Assembly: GCF_007748115.1 (NCBI RefSeq)
Contig: NZ_CP036289.1
Coordinates: 6,138,001-6,202,000 of the forward strand
Length of the DNA stretch: 64,000 nt
Direction: 5' to 3'
DNA from: Bremerella volcania
Lineage (GTDB): Bacteria; Planctomycetota; Planctomycetia; Pirellulales; Pirellulaceae
This document shows positions 41,901 through 50,500 of this stretch, piece by piece; within the stretch, counting starts at the first letter, position 1, and each line of letters starts with the position of its first letter. The translations under genes and the position numbers were made by a program. Under the pieces are notes generated by a model. The model searched no databases and had not been told where the DNA came from. It saw only the letters and a list, made by a program, of their open reading frames with translations.

Positions 41901-43665
41901 TAGTCTCGCTGTCGGTCTCGGCAAACAGCACGTCCAGCAGCGGCACGTCGTACTTCTTGAGTTGGGCGGCACACTGGTCGATTGCCTCACGGTAAACGGG
42001 GTGCAACTCGTAGAGGTCGCGTCCCATCCCGGGATATTGTGATCCCTGTCCTGTGAACAGGAACACCACCTTGTTGCGGCGACGCACCGGTTGGCCGTCG
42101 GTCGAATCCTTCGAGCCCTTTTCGACCAGCTTATGAAGCGCAGCGATCGCCTCTTTCTTATTCGCGGCATTGACGAACGTCCGGGCATCGAGCGTCGAAC
42201 GGCCCACGGCCACACTATGAGCAAAGTCGGCCAGCGAAATCGATTCGTCTTCCAAAGCTTCCAGGTAACGCTCGGCCAGCAGAGGTAAGCCATCTTGCGT
42301 CTGGGTCGAAAGCGGAATGATATGTCGCGGGCGATCCTTGAACGCCGGGGCCTTCGCTTCGGTGTCTTTCGAAACGTAGTCCCCCACGATGATGTGACAA
42401 TTCGTTCCGCCAAACCCGAACGCGCTGACGCCAGCCAAGCGATTGCCGGCATCACTGTTCCAGGTCTTAACCTCGGTAACGATCTCGACTTCCGCCCCAC
42501 TCAGGTCGATGTACGGATTGAGTGTTTCGAAATTCAAATGGGGTGGAATCTGGCCTTTGCTGAGCGAAAGGACCAGTTTCAACAGGCCGGCCATCCCAGC
42601 GGCCGATTCCAAGTGGCCGATGTTGGTTTTGACGCTTCCCAGGCGAAGCGGATGCTGGGCATCGCGCCCCATGCCCAGGACGTTCTTCAGGCTGCGGACT
42701 TCGATCGGATCTCCCAGCGAAGTCCCGGTGCCGTGGGCCTCGATCAGTTCGATCGCTTGCGGCTCAAGCTGGGCATCTTCCAAAGCGGCGTTCAGCACTT
42801 CCTGCTGCGAAGGACCATTAGGGGCAGTCAGACCATTGGTGAGGCCATCTTGATTGACTGCCGTTCCATGAATGACGGCCAAGATACGATCCCCATCGCG
42901 CTCGGCATCGCTCAGCCGCTTCAGGATGACGGCGCCGCACCCTTCGCCGCGAACGTAGCCATCGGCGCTGGCATCGAAGGTCTTACAACGCCCATCCGGG
43001 GCCATCATGCGTGCCTGACAGAAGGTGATTGTCCCTTCAGGTGTCAAAATCAAGTTCACCCCGGCCGCGACGGCCAGGTCGGTCTCGCCTGATTGAAGAC
43101 CTTGGCAAGCAAGGTGAGCCGACACAAGCGAAGACGAGCAAGCCGTATCGACCGCAATACTCGGCCCGCGAAAGTTAAAGAGGTAGCTCAATCGGTTGGC
43201 CGCGATCGACAAGCTGGTGCCGGTGGCACTATATGCGTTGAGCGAATCGAGCCCGCGGAACAAGAGCCTTGCGTAGTCACTGTTGCTGATGCCGACGTAA
43301 ATGCCGGTCGCGCTGTTGCCTAGCGTTTTGACCGGGATGCCGGCATTCTCGAAGGCTTCCCAGGTCACCTCGCACAGCAGCCGCTGCTGCGGATCCATCT
43401 TTTCCGCTTCGCGTCCGCTGATGCCGAAGAGGGTCGGATCGAAGTCGGCCACATTGCTGAGGAAGCCACCCCGCCGGGTGTACATCTTGCCGGGCGTTGC
43501 AGGCTCGGGGTCGTACAGGCGGTCGACGTCCCAGCGGTCCGGAGGAACTTCGCCAATGGCGTCCCGACCTTCGATCAACAAGTTCCAGAAAGCTTCCGGG
43601 CTATCGGCCCCGGGCAAACGACAACCGATTCCGATAACGGCAATCGGTTCATGTTTTGGCTGCAT
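35962..43665 (-). CDS. Highly reducing type I polyketide synthase with C-terminal alpha-oxoamine synthase
   Basis: 2567 residues from the ATG at 43665 (the frame to 43794 adds no similarity). Domains in order: KS 1-430 (Cys176, His311, His351); AT 533-870 (GHSVG, Ser624; HAFHS, the malonyl type); DH 902-1190 (His934 in HxxxGxxxxP, Asp1103); KR structural part 1200-1430; ER 1445-1765 (HAAAGGVGQAAV at 1587-1598); KR 1770-1960 (TGGTGAIG 1781-1788, LDD, Tyr1924); ACP 2045-2125 (Ser2087 in GLDSL); alpha-oxoamine synthase 2165-2560 (FSSYNYVGSS, His2300, DEAH at 2373-2376, PLP Lys2408 in LSKSLG). There is no thioesterase or methyltransferase. The terminal domain should release the chain by decarboxylative condensation with an amino acid, giving an alpha-aminoketone. 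Preceded by ACP and PPTase genes. Confidence 0.95.
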   Translation of the reverse strand: MQPKHEPIAVIGIGCRLPGADSPEAFWNLLIEGRDAIGEVPPDRWDVDRLYDPEPATPGKMYTRRGGFLSNVADFDPTLFGISGREAEKMDPQQRLLCEVTWEAFENAGIPVKTLGNSATGIYVGISNSDYARLLFRGLDSLNAYSATGTSLSIAANRLSYLFNFRGPSIAVDTACSSSLVSAHLACQGLQSGETDLAVAAGVNLILTPEGTITFCQARMMAPDGRCKTFDASADGYVRGEGCGAVILKRLSDAERDGDRILAVIHGTAVNQDGLTNGLTAPNGPSQQEVLNAALEDAQLEPQAIELIEAHGTGTSLGDPIEVRSLKNVLGMGRDAQHPLRLGSVKTNIGHLESAAGMAGLLKLVLSLSKGQIPPHLNFETLNPYIDLSGAEVEIVTEVKTWNSDAGNRLAGVSAFGFGGTNCHIIVGDYVSKDTEAKAPAFKDRPRHIIPLSTQTQDGLPLLAERYLEALEDESISLADFAHSVAVGRSTLDARTFVNAANKKEAIAALHKLVEKGSKDSTDGQPVRRRNKVVFLFTGQGSQYPGMGRDLYELHPVYREAIDQCAAQLKKYDVPLLDVLFAETDSETIHQTAMSQPTLFATEYALYQLWKFWGITPSMAIGHSVGEYVAACVAGVFSLEDALKLIALRGKLMQSLPAGGAMLAVSAGADRIETLLNGHAGQVGIAAVNSPQQTVLSGAAEVIDQVAELCQSEGIRATRLTVSHAFHSNLMEPILDEFEQAVSLIEMKPAAFPIAANLTGELSKDAFTKPQYWRQHLREAVRFADGIQAIAAKGGNVFVEIGPQPVLSGLGLVSLPGKENAWLPSLRSGRDDWQMMLNSLGELHEIGIAIDWKAFDAPYARKRIELPTYPFVRSRFWAPDTMPVSSGEDFGSGTGLIPTRTSHPLLGVKIPTATDEVLFQTNLAPGFPAYLNDHQLFGNPVFPATGYIELALGAAQSHFEQGHFSVEQLQVQQPLVFEQQHSKTVQVVLMPEEFGYASFRILSAETTDSEETTWKLHAAGKIVPAVAPPEKADLQEAFFRMEKQVDVEEFYAGAKQSGLQYGHAFQGIKQLGNGEDEALAEVALPTDLQSDARNYHLHPALLDACFQTVGSLLADELTPGTTFIPIGVGSVTCFEGHSPQRVACWSKIVARKPGRMPQVEADILLANEEGEVLAEVRGLKLARLAKIDLQKRLVADVDRWYHEVKWLETPRIGSPLTVDEKEESVWLIFGDGRPMTEYLVEQLEQRKQQVMQVFPGTELEFGEVDATLDPAEPGEFVELLDSLELSNSRKLRGVIYLWAQQDLSGKANESMVDHALGCQGLLHVAQALGQREDQSPRLYVVTLGGQRIYSGDKIGHPLEAATWGLAGVIANELPKLNCTRIDVDAADRDTAGRLLGEIWVPDSETEIALRGEKRFSSRLMPMRLAVDGELTIPEQPYQLGLKKFGMLTNLELVPKPRIEPAETEVEIAVKASGLNFRDVLRALGMLQEYEKEIGILTEADVTFGFECSGVVTAVGSQVKNLRVGDEVIALSTASMTSHLLVDQNYVAKKPSTQTFDEAATIPLAFLTAHYGLVRLARLRKGERVLIHAAAGGVGQAAVAIAQAVGAEIYATASKGKWDFLHSLGIKHIYDSRTTLFSDQILKDTGGEGVDVVLNSLNQEFIPKSVECLAKQGRFVEIGKIGIWTTQQFAEAKSGATYFPFDLGDEERKSPGLIAAMLEELLPQFESHKLTPLPLQAYRIEDAVEAFRFMQQAKHLGKVVLQMTPPAGERPLIRENATYLITGGTGAIGLEVAQWLIEQGAQSVVLTSRSGKANEAAAERIAAWESEGAQVTISTMDAARADQVAAVLDFIKTELPPLAGVFHAAGVLDDATIAQQSWDRFAQVLPAKVDGSWYLHQQTRELPLDYFVCFSSIAAMIGSPGQANYAAANAFMDALCAGRRSEGLTGLSINWGPWSGGGMAKSADARRLAGIGLGMIAPQQGLLALEELLPTRYADVGVFPVDWAKFLKQFGRNKHPRLLDELAKIHRHERVVGAASGGALRDRLAAADDDKRAAMIGDYVADQAAKTLGISNSQLDRAKPLAEMGLDSLMGIELKNAIEAELEIDIPVEEFSQDTTVTSLATVVANLVGVEGDFTSGGGGEASAPAAKEKPARALEDIPASDFQTDQFPEVVELQERIARFARMGMESPYFDVHEGTTRDTAIIAGREFICFSSYNYVGSSGDPEVTAAAQAAIEKFGTSVSASRVVSGEKTIHGELERKIAEFVGTESAVCFVGGHSTNETTIGHLMNPGDLILHDELAHNSLVQGCILSGAQRRAFPHNDTAACERMLAEMRDKYRRAVIVVEGVYSMDGDYCDLPKLVEIKEKYKAMLFVDEAHSIGTMGKTGRGICEHFGIPGSRIDFLMATLSKSLGSCGGYIAGKKTMIEYLKYTAPGFVFSVGMPPSNAAAALASFERIEKHPEVVAKCMSNSRLFLKLAKEKGLDTGLSNNTPVVPVITGNSLLALRLSRALYARGYNVQPIMYPAVEEKAARLRFFITSCHSEEQIRQTVDATAEELEKLKAESNDAAK

Positions 43666-43723
43666 CGAAAAGGCTTCCGTCGCAGGTGAATGAAAGCAGG
43701 GCAGACTCCGGGCAATTGTGGGC

Positions 43724-43999
43724 TTACTTCTCGCCCGCCAGATAGCTGGAGAACTCTTCGATCGTGGGGTAATCGTAAACGATCGTCGGATCAATCCGTT
43801 TCCCGAGCCAGTTTTCCATATCGCCGGTCATTCCAATGGCCGTGGCCGAATCGAGGGCGAAGGAATCGAAGGTAGCGCTTGGGTCAATCGAGTTGGGACT
43901 CGTATCCAACTCTTTGGCAAGATAATCGATAATCCAGTCTTGGATTTCTTCCGCGGACTTAGGCGCATCGCCGGAAGGTCCGGATGGCTCGGCTGTCAT
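43724..43999 (-). CDS. Free-standing acyl carrier protein
   Basis: 91 residues from the ATG at 43999, which has a GAGGTG site 6 nt upstream (the ATG at 44026 adds 9 residues and has none). PP-binding fold: IQDWIIDYLAKEL, then FALDSATAIGM with Ser51 as the phosphopantetheine site, then LGKRIDPTIVYDYPTIEEF. The pattern is that of carrier domains paired with AMP ligases or loading polyketide synthases, not the fatty-acid AcpP. It is 58 bp upstream of the synthase and 49 bp downstream of the PPTase. It may deliver a starter acyl group. Confidence 0.88.
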   Translation of the reverse strand: MTAEPSGPSGDAPKSAEEIQDWIIDYLAKELDTSPNSIDPSATFDSFALDSATAIGMTGDMENWLGKRIDPTIVYDYPTIEEFSSYLAGEK

Positions 44000-44048
44000 T
44001 GAGCACCTCGTGGCTAAGGGTAACATATCAGTTTACCCATTATCCGCT

Positions 44049-44813
44049 CTATCGACCACTCACCCAACCGAACGTTTTGATCTCTGGCGAGTCTCCATGA
44101 GTCGAACCGACGGCCCCGACAAACCCTTCACAGGGTGCCAGTTCCATCAAACGAACGACCGGAGATTGCGGGAAGATGTCGAAATGGTTCACAACCCGAC
44201 GCGACTCAGGAGCTTGAAGATCCAGAGTTATGCGATCCAGGGGTGCCCGCAGCCCGACTCCGATGGTCTTCAGGTAGGCCTCTTTGTGGGTCCAGAACCG
44301 GAGAAATTGGTGGAATCGATCCGCTTCCGGGTAAGCACAAAGGTCTTTCCGCTCAGCGTCCGAAAGGCAACGCTGGAGCATGCTAGCGAAGCTGCGAACT
44401 TTGCGGATGCGTTCGATATCGACGCCCACTTCCATTCCTATCGAAACCGCGACAACGGCCAGTTCGCCTGAGTGCGTCAGATTAAAACGCAACTCACCGG
44501 CCTGACCTCGAATGATGTTCGGTTTGCCGAATTCGCCAGCTTCGTAGGCAATTTCGGCCGGCTCGACATCTAAATACCGAGCCAGAATGTCCCGCAGGGC
44601 AGCGTGGAATACGACGTACTGCTGGGCCTGGTTTTCGCGGAAGAATTTGGAGGCCCGCACCTGCTCGGCTTCCGAAAGCTGCTTATGCAATTGATCGACG
44701 CCCGACAGGCCTTCCTCAAACGAAATCCGCCACAGGTGCAGTTCCGTTTGAGCGATTTCCAACTGTCGCATCGGACGCGGCAGAGGAAACGGCTTGGTGG
44801 AAAGTTGAATCAT
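44049..44813 (-). CDS. 4'-phosphopantetheinyl transferase, Sfp type
   Basis: 254 residues. The enzyme converts apo-ACP to holo-ACP by adding phosphopantetheine from CoA. The two conserved blocks are present: GVDIE (130-134), with the Mg-binding acidic residues, and WTHKEAYLK (174-182). Earlier FNLTHSGE at 110-117 is the usual substrate-facing loop. It is the first gene of the operon PPTase - ACP - polyketide synthase, whose carrier domains are the obvious targets. Confidence 0.93.
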   Translation of the reverse strand: MIQLSTKPFPLPRPMRQLEIAQTELHLWRISFEEGLSGVDQLHKQLSEAEQVRASKFFRENQAQQYVVFHAALRDILARYLDVEPAEIAYEAGEFGKPNIIRGQAGELRFNLTHSGELAVVAVSIGMEVGVDIERIRKVRSFASMLQRCLSDAERKDLCAYPEADRFHQFLRFWTHKEAYLKTIGVGLRAPLDRITLDLQAPESRRVVNHFDIFPQSPVVRLMELAPCEGFVGAVGSTHGDSPEIKTFGWVSGR

Positions 44814-45206
44814 TCGTGGTCGGCCCGTTAGGGGGTGGGTAATGATCGATCGGTAATTCGCTATAGGACGACTTCGACCAATTCGGGGTTACTCGGCCAT
44901 TGATTTCAGCCAAGTGTAACTAATCATCAGAACCCCAAAACCTTAGCATTGCTGGCGATATCAACCGATAACGATCATCGCATTGGTGGGAATTCGCCTG
45001 AAATGTACCGCGCGAATCTTCGCTGCCAGGGACAAATAGGCAAACTGGTATAAATATTGGCTAAAGGCAAGTCTTGCGCCAATCCCCAATCTGGAACATG
45101 CCACCCATACGAGGCATTCTCCCAGCTGGCGTTCAGAATGAATTATCGTCGCGAGTAAGGGGTGGTTGCCAGGATTTCCAAGAAACGCTCCTCTGGCGTT
45201 CTATCT
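44814..45206. other. Region between queC and the polyketide operon
   Basis: 393 bp without a credible gene. It must hold the promoter of the PPTase-ACP-PKS operon at its left end and the 3' end of the queC transcript at its right. AT-rich in the middle; no clear hairpin with a T tract was found. Confidence 0.5.
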
Positions 45207-45872
45207 CTAATCAGCGTAATCGGTTGGATCGATCAGACCATTCGCTGCGAAAGCCTCTTTTCGCTCGACGCACGCGCCGCACTTCCCACAGTGTTTTTCG
45301 AGACCCTTGTAGCAGGTCCACGTCTTTTCGTAGGGAACGCCCAACTGCACGCCCCGTTTGGCGATCTCCCCCTTATCCATGTGAACGAAAGGACGCCACA
45401 GCTCGATGGGATTCCAATCACATAGCCGAGCGGCCGCATCCATGGCATCGGCGAATGCCGGTCGGCAATCGGGGTAAATGGCATGATCGCCGCTGTGAGC
45501 CCCATAGGCCACAGCCGCGCACTGATTACTGGCCGCCCAGGCAATCGCGACTGAAAGCAGGATCATATTGCGATTCGGAACGACGGTCTGCTTCATGCTT
45601 TCTTCCGCGTAGTGCCCCTCAGGCACTTCCATCTCCCGGCCGGAAAGGCTGTTGTTGCCGAAGATCGGGTTGATGGCCGAAAGGTCCGCGATCAGGTGCG
45701 GAACATTCACCCCTTCACACAATTGGCGGGCAAAGTCGAGTTCCTTCACATGCCGCTGACCATAGTCGACCGAAATGGCCCAACACGCATGTCCTGCGTC
45801 CAACATGTGATAAAGGAGCGTTGCCGAATCCATCCCACCAGAAACGACTGCCACGACTTTCGCCATCTTCAA
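45207..45872 (-). CDS. queC: 7-cyano-7-deazaguanine synthase
   Basis: 221 residues. QueC converts 7-carboxy-7-deazaguanine to preQ0 with ATP and ammonia, on the way to queuosine in tRNA. It has the PP-loop SGGMDSATLL at 11-20 and the zinc site C187, C195, C198, C201 (CYKGLEKHCGKCGAC). YGAHSGDHAIYPDCRPAF is the deazaguanine-binding region. The start could be Met1 or Met3 (ATG at 45866). No queD, queE or queF is next to it. Some queC homologues serve DNA modification, but nothing here suggests that. Confidence 0.95.
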   Translation of the reverse strand: MKMAKVVAVVSGGMDSATLLYHMLDAGHACWAISVDYGQRHVKELDFARQLCEGVNVPHLIADLSAINPIFGNNSLSGREMEVPEGHYAEESMKQTVVPNRNMILLSVAIAWAASNQCAAVAYGAHSGDHAIYPDCRPAFADAMDAAARLCDWNPIELWRPFVHMDKGEIAKRGVQLGVPYEKTWTCYKGLEKHCGKCGACVERKEAFAANGLIDPTDYAD

Positions 45873-46122
45873 CTACCTCGAACCTATCATCGCTGCTCGG
45901 ACTTATTGTGTTCAGTCTAGCGCCACAAGCCGCAGGTGCAAAGTGACGCCAGTTGGTCGGCTTCCAGGCAAATAAAACTTGCAAATCGGGCAAACGTTCC
46001 ATTACACTTAATGAGAAGGATGCTAACCTAGCGTTATCGCCTTGCCCCTTCCCGACAAACCCTTGTCGCCGATCCTTCCTTTTCCTGACCCAATCCTCAC
46101 TTAAGAACCTTCCCGGTGTCTC

Positions 46123-47532
46123 ATGCCTGCATTGCGTATATGGCTGGCCATTTTGATCGCATCCCCAGCGATCGTCATGGCGGAAGAAGCAACTGCTGAC
46201 TCCACTGAGAACGTCAGCTACTACCGCGACGTGCGCCCCATCCTGCAAGCTAATTGCCAGGGATGTCACCAGCCGGCAAAACAGGGAGGCGATTACCTGA
46301 TGACCGATCACCAGTCGTTGCTGACCGGTGGGGAATCGGGCTCTGCGGCGATCGTCGCTGGTGATCCGGCGGCGAGCTACCTGGTGGAACTGATCACACC
46401 GGTCGATGGCAAAGCCGAGATGCCCAAAGGCAAGCCTCCCCTTTCCGAAGCCGACCAGAAGATCATTCTCAACTGGATCCTCCAGGGAGCCAAAGACGAC
46501 ACGCCTGATTCGGCGAAGGATAAGTACGACGCCGAACATCCCCCGAGCTACGTCCGTCCCCCGGTACTTACCAGCGTGGCCTTCTCGCCGGATGGTCAGT
46601 TGCTGGCCGTTTCCGGCTATCACGAAGTGCTGCTGCAGAAAGCCGATGGCAGTGGTATCGCTGGTCGATTGGTTGGCATGTCGGAACGGATCGAATCACT
46701 GGCGTTCTCCCCGGACGGAACCAAACTTGCCGTTGCCGGCGGCTCTCCTGGTCGACTGGGAGAACTGCAATTATGGAACGTGGCCGATCAGAAGTTGGCC
46801 TACTCGGTTCCCGTTTCCTACGACAACGTCTACGGCGTGAGTTGGTCCCCCGACGGGAAACTGATTGCCATTGGCTGTGGAGACAATTCGGTCCGCGGAT
46901 TCGACGCAAATAGCGGCAAACAAGTTTTCTTCAACGGTGCCCATGAAGACTGGGCTTTGGATACGGTCTTCTCGAAGGATGGAAGCCATCTCGTTTCGGT
47001 CAGTCGAGATATGGCCGTGAAGTTGTACGAAGTCAAAACGCAGCGTTTCGTCGACAACGTCACCAGCATCACGCCCGGTGCGCTCAAAGGGGGCATTAAC
47101 GCGGTTGCCCGTTATCCTGGCGAAGACCAGGTTCTGATCGGCGGGGCGGACGGGGTTCCCAAAATCTATCGGCTGTTCCGTGAGAAGGCCCGCAAGATTG
47201 GGGACGACTTCAACAAGATCAAAGACTTTCCTGAAATGCCTGGCCGGATTTACGACGTGGCTTTTACTTCCGATGCCGCCAAGGCCGTCGCATGTAGCAG
47301 CCTCGACGGCGCAGGGCATGTCCACGTGTTTACTGTTGCCGACGGCAAGAAGGTGCTGGAACTGGAAGGCCCGCTGCATGCGGTCTACTCGATCAGCATC
47401 GCCCCCGATAACAAGCGGATAGCGTCGGTTGGGTTCGATGGAGAAGTGCTCTTGCACGACCTGGAGACAGGCAAGCGTTTGCAGCAATTCCCGGCCGTTC
47501 CCATCACGCCCCAGACAGCCTCGAACCAATAA
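46123..47532 (+). CDS. Planctomycete cytochrome c domain fused to WD40-type repeats
   Basis: 469 residues with a signal peptide (1-20, LAILIASPAIVMA). The heme site CQGCH is at 45-49, within the domain YYRDVRPILQANCQGCHQPA typical of planctomycete c-type cytochromes (PSCyt1); the MPKG after it could supply the axial Met. From about residue 140 on, WD40-like blades follow (LAVSGYHEVLL, LAFSPDGTKLAV, VSWSPDGKLIAIGCGD, ISIAPDNKRIASVGFDGEVL). It is 36 bp upstream of the DUF1549/DUF1553 gene and is probably co-transcribed. Exported; role unknown. Confidence 0.88.
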   Translation: MPALRIWLAILIASPAIVMAEEATADSTENVSYYRDVRPILQANCQGCHQPAKQGGDYLMTDHQSLLTGGESGSAAIVAGDPAASYLVELITPVDGKAEMPKGKPPLSEADQKIILNWILQGAKDDTPDSAKDKYDAEHPPSYVRPPVLTSVAFSPDGQLLAVSGYHEVLLQKADGSGIAGRLVGMSERIESLAFSPDGTKLAVAGGSPGRLGELQLWNVADQKLAYSVPVSYDNVYGVSWSPDGKLIAIGCGDNSVRGFDANSGKQVFFNGAHEDWALDTVFSKDGSHLVSVSRDMAVKLYEVKTQRFVDNVTSITPGALKGGINAVARYPGEDQVLIGGADGVPKIYRLFREKARKIGDDFNKIKDFPEMPGRIYDVAFTSDAAKAVACSSLDGAGHVHVFTVADGKKVLELEGPLHAVYSISIAPDNKRIASVGFDGEVLLHDLETGKRLQQFPAVPITPQTASNQ

Positions 47533-47568
47533 TCGCACTGGCGATTCTTCCTGATAGGATTTCGTTCG

Positions 47569-50500
47569 ATGAATCTTAAGCCCATCCTTGTTTGTCTCGT
47601 CTTGCTTGGCGTCACCTCGGCTAGCATCGCGGCAGACTCGGACAATAAGATCCCGCCAGGGAAGACCATTCAGCGAATCGTCGTCTTCCCCGAGAAGGTC
47701 TCGCTCAAGGGACCTTTCGCCTACGCGCAGATCCTGATTACCGCCGAACTCGAAAACGGAGAGCAGGTCGACCTGACCCGTAGCGCGAAACGAACCGACA
47801 ACTGGGACGCGGTCAGCATCACGCCTCGTGGCCTGGTCACGCCCAACAAGGACGCCGTCGGCGAGTTGGTCTTTCATGTTGCAGGACAAGAGTTGAAAGT
47901 GCCGGTTGAGGTGAAGGATTCTCACGCGGACTACGAGGCCGATTTCATCCGAGACGTCACTCCAGCGATGAGCAAGATGGGTTGCAACCAAGGCACGTGT
48001 CACGGCGCGAAGGATGGCAAGAACGGCTTCAAACTGTCGCTACGTGGTTACGATCCGACCTACGATCATCGAGCGCTGGTCGACGACATCGCTGGCCGTC
48101 GTTTCAACCGAGCCGTGCCCGATCAAAGCCTGATGCTGCTGAAGACCTCCGGCGTCGTTCCTCATGTCGGTGGCCAATTGACCAAGCCTGGCGAGCGAAG
48201 ATATGAGATCTTGAAGAACTGGATCGCTGGTGGCGTGAAGTTGAATCTCGATTCTCCTAAGGTCGAGAAGATCGCCATCTATCCTGCCAACCCCACCGTG
48301 CCGCTGCCTGGCATGTCGCAGCAGTTCGCCGTATATGCCACGCTGACCGATGGTCAGGTCGTGGATGTGACGGCGGATGCGTTTATCGAAAGTGGCGATA
48401 TCGAAGTCGCCACCGCCGACCAGGATGGGGTGCTGAAACTTCTGCGTCGCGGCGAAGCCCCCGTGCTGGCCCGCTATGACGGTGCCTACGACGCCACCAC
48501 GGTTACCGTGATGGGGGATCGCACCGGCTTCGAGTGGGTCCAGCAGCCACAGCAAAACTACATCGACAAGTTGGTCGACGAAAAGCTGCAGCGTGTGAAC
48601 GTGCAATCTTCCGGCCTGTGCACCGACGACCAGTTCGTTCGCCGAATTTACCTCGACCTCACCGGCCTTCCCCCGACGGCCGATCAGGCCCGGGCATTCC
48701 TGGACGATAAACGTCCGTCGCAAGAGAAACGGGAGGCGCTCATCGATCATTTGATCGGCAGCGGGCCTTATGTCGAGTACTGGACCAATAAGTGGTGCGA
48801 CCTGCTGCAGGTCAACCAGAAGTACCTCGGCGATCCTGGGGTGCATGCGCTGCGAAACTGGATCAAAGACTCGATCGCGTCCAACAAACCGTACGACCAG
48901 ATGGTATACGAAATCTTGACCGCTTCCGGCTCGACCATCGATCACCCGGCCAGCGCCTACTACAAGATTCTTCGCACTCCAGAAGACACGATGGAGAACA
49001 CCACGCAGTTGTTCCTGGCGGTTCGCTTCAACTGCAACAAGTGCCACGATCACCCATTCGAGCGTTGGACCCAGAACCAGTATTACAACCTGTCGGCTTT
49101 CTTCGCGCAGATTGGGCGAAAGGAAGACAAGCGTTTCGCCGGCCAGCGGATTGGTGGTTCGGCGGTGGAAGGAGCGACGCCACTGGTCGAGGTGATTTAC
49201 GACACCGGCAGCGGCGAAGTGAAGCACCAACTGACCGGCAAGGTGACTCCTCCGGAGTTCCCTTACCAAGCCGATCTGGTGGAAGACGAAGGGACGCGGC
49301 GCGAGGAGTTGGCCGAGTGGCTGACCGATCCGTCGAACCAATACTTCGCGTCAAGTTACGTCAATCGCATGTGGGGCTACTTGCTGGGACGCGGCATCAT
49401 CGAGCCTATCGACGACATCCGAGCTGGTAACCCGCCCACCAACCCGATGCTGCTGGAAGCGTTGACCCACAGCTTCATCGACAGTGGTTTCAACACGCGG
49501 CATATCGTCCGCGAAATCTGTCGTTCGCGAACTTATCAGCAAGCGATTGCGACCAACAAGTGGAACGAGGACGACGCGATCAACTTCTCCCATGCCGTGC
49601 CGCGAAGATTGCCGGCGGAAGTGTTGTTCGATTCAATCCATCAAGTGACCGGCAGCAATTACAACTTGCCGCAACTTCCCAGTGGTTTCCGCGCCGCTCA
49701 ATTGCCAGGCACCGATGTGAACATTCCATTTCTGGATGACTTCGGCAAACCGGCTCGCGAGAGTTCGTGCGAATGCGAACGAGCCACCGGCGTAATGCTG
49801 GGCCCCGTGATGAAACTGGTCAACGGTCCCGTGATCAGCAATGCCATTGCCGACAAGAATAACGCCCTGACAAAGCTGGCGACCGAAGTGACCGACGATC
49901 GCGCCTTGATCGATGAGATCTTCCTACGCTTTCTTGGTCGGCATGCCAGCGACGATGAAGTGAAGCTGGGGATCGAACTGATGAACGAGCCGACGCCTGA
50001 CCTCGAAGTCGCCCAGAAAGCTCTGGACGAGCATCGTCAGCAACTGATGGCCAAGATGCCGCAGTGGGAAGCTTCGCTCGGACGCATTGCCAGTTGGACA
50101 CCTCTGACCATGCTCGAAGGTACTTCCAAGGCGGGCGTGAAATTCGAGAAGAAAGAAGACGAGTCGATCTTGGCGACCGGCCCCGTCACCAAGGACCAGT
50201 ACGAAGTGGTCTACCAGATCGCTGCCGGTCCACTCACCGGTTTGCGCTTGGAAGCGATGCCGGACGATTCCCTGCCGTCCAAGGGACCGGGGCGAGCCCA
50301 AAACGGGAACTTCGTTTTGAACGAACTCAAAGCCCAGGTGCAGCTTGCCGATGGAAGCGAAGGCCCGGAAGTTTCCTTCCATCGTGCTGAAGCGACCTTT
50401 TCTCAGGAAAACTGGGATGTTCGCGGCGCGGTCGACGGCACCCCCGGAAGTGGCTGGGCGGTGAGTCCGCGTTTCGGTGAACAACATACGGCCCTGTTTG

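Noticed and set aside
40372-43092. Plus-strand ORFs of 290 and 265 residues inside the polyketide synthase
   Set aside because: Antisense shadows; the minus strand has continuous catalytic domains through these positions.
44716-44913. 65-residue minus-strand ORF overlapping the start of the phosphopantetheinyl transferase gene
   Set aside because: Overlaps the real start in another frame, rich in low-information residues and with no recognisable domain.
46771-49341. Minus-strand ORFs of 410 and 433 residues opposite the cytochrome and DUF1549 genes
   Set aside because: The plus-strand proteins carry conserved domains across the same bases; the antisense frames have none.
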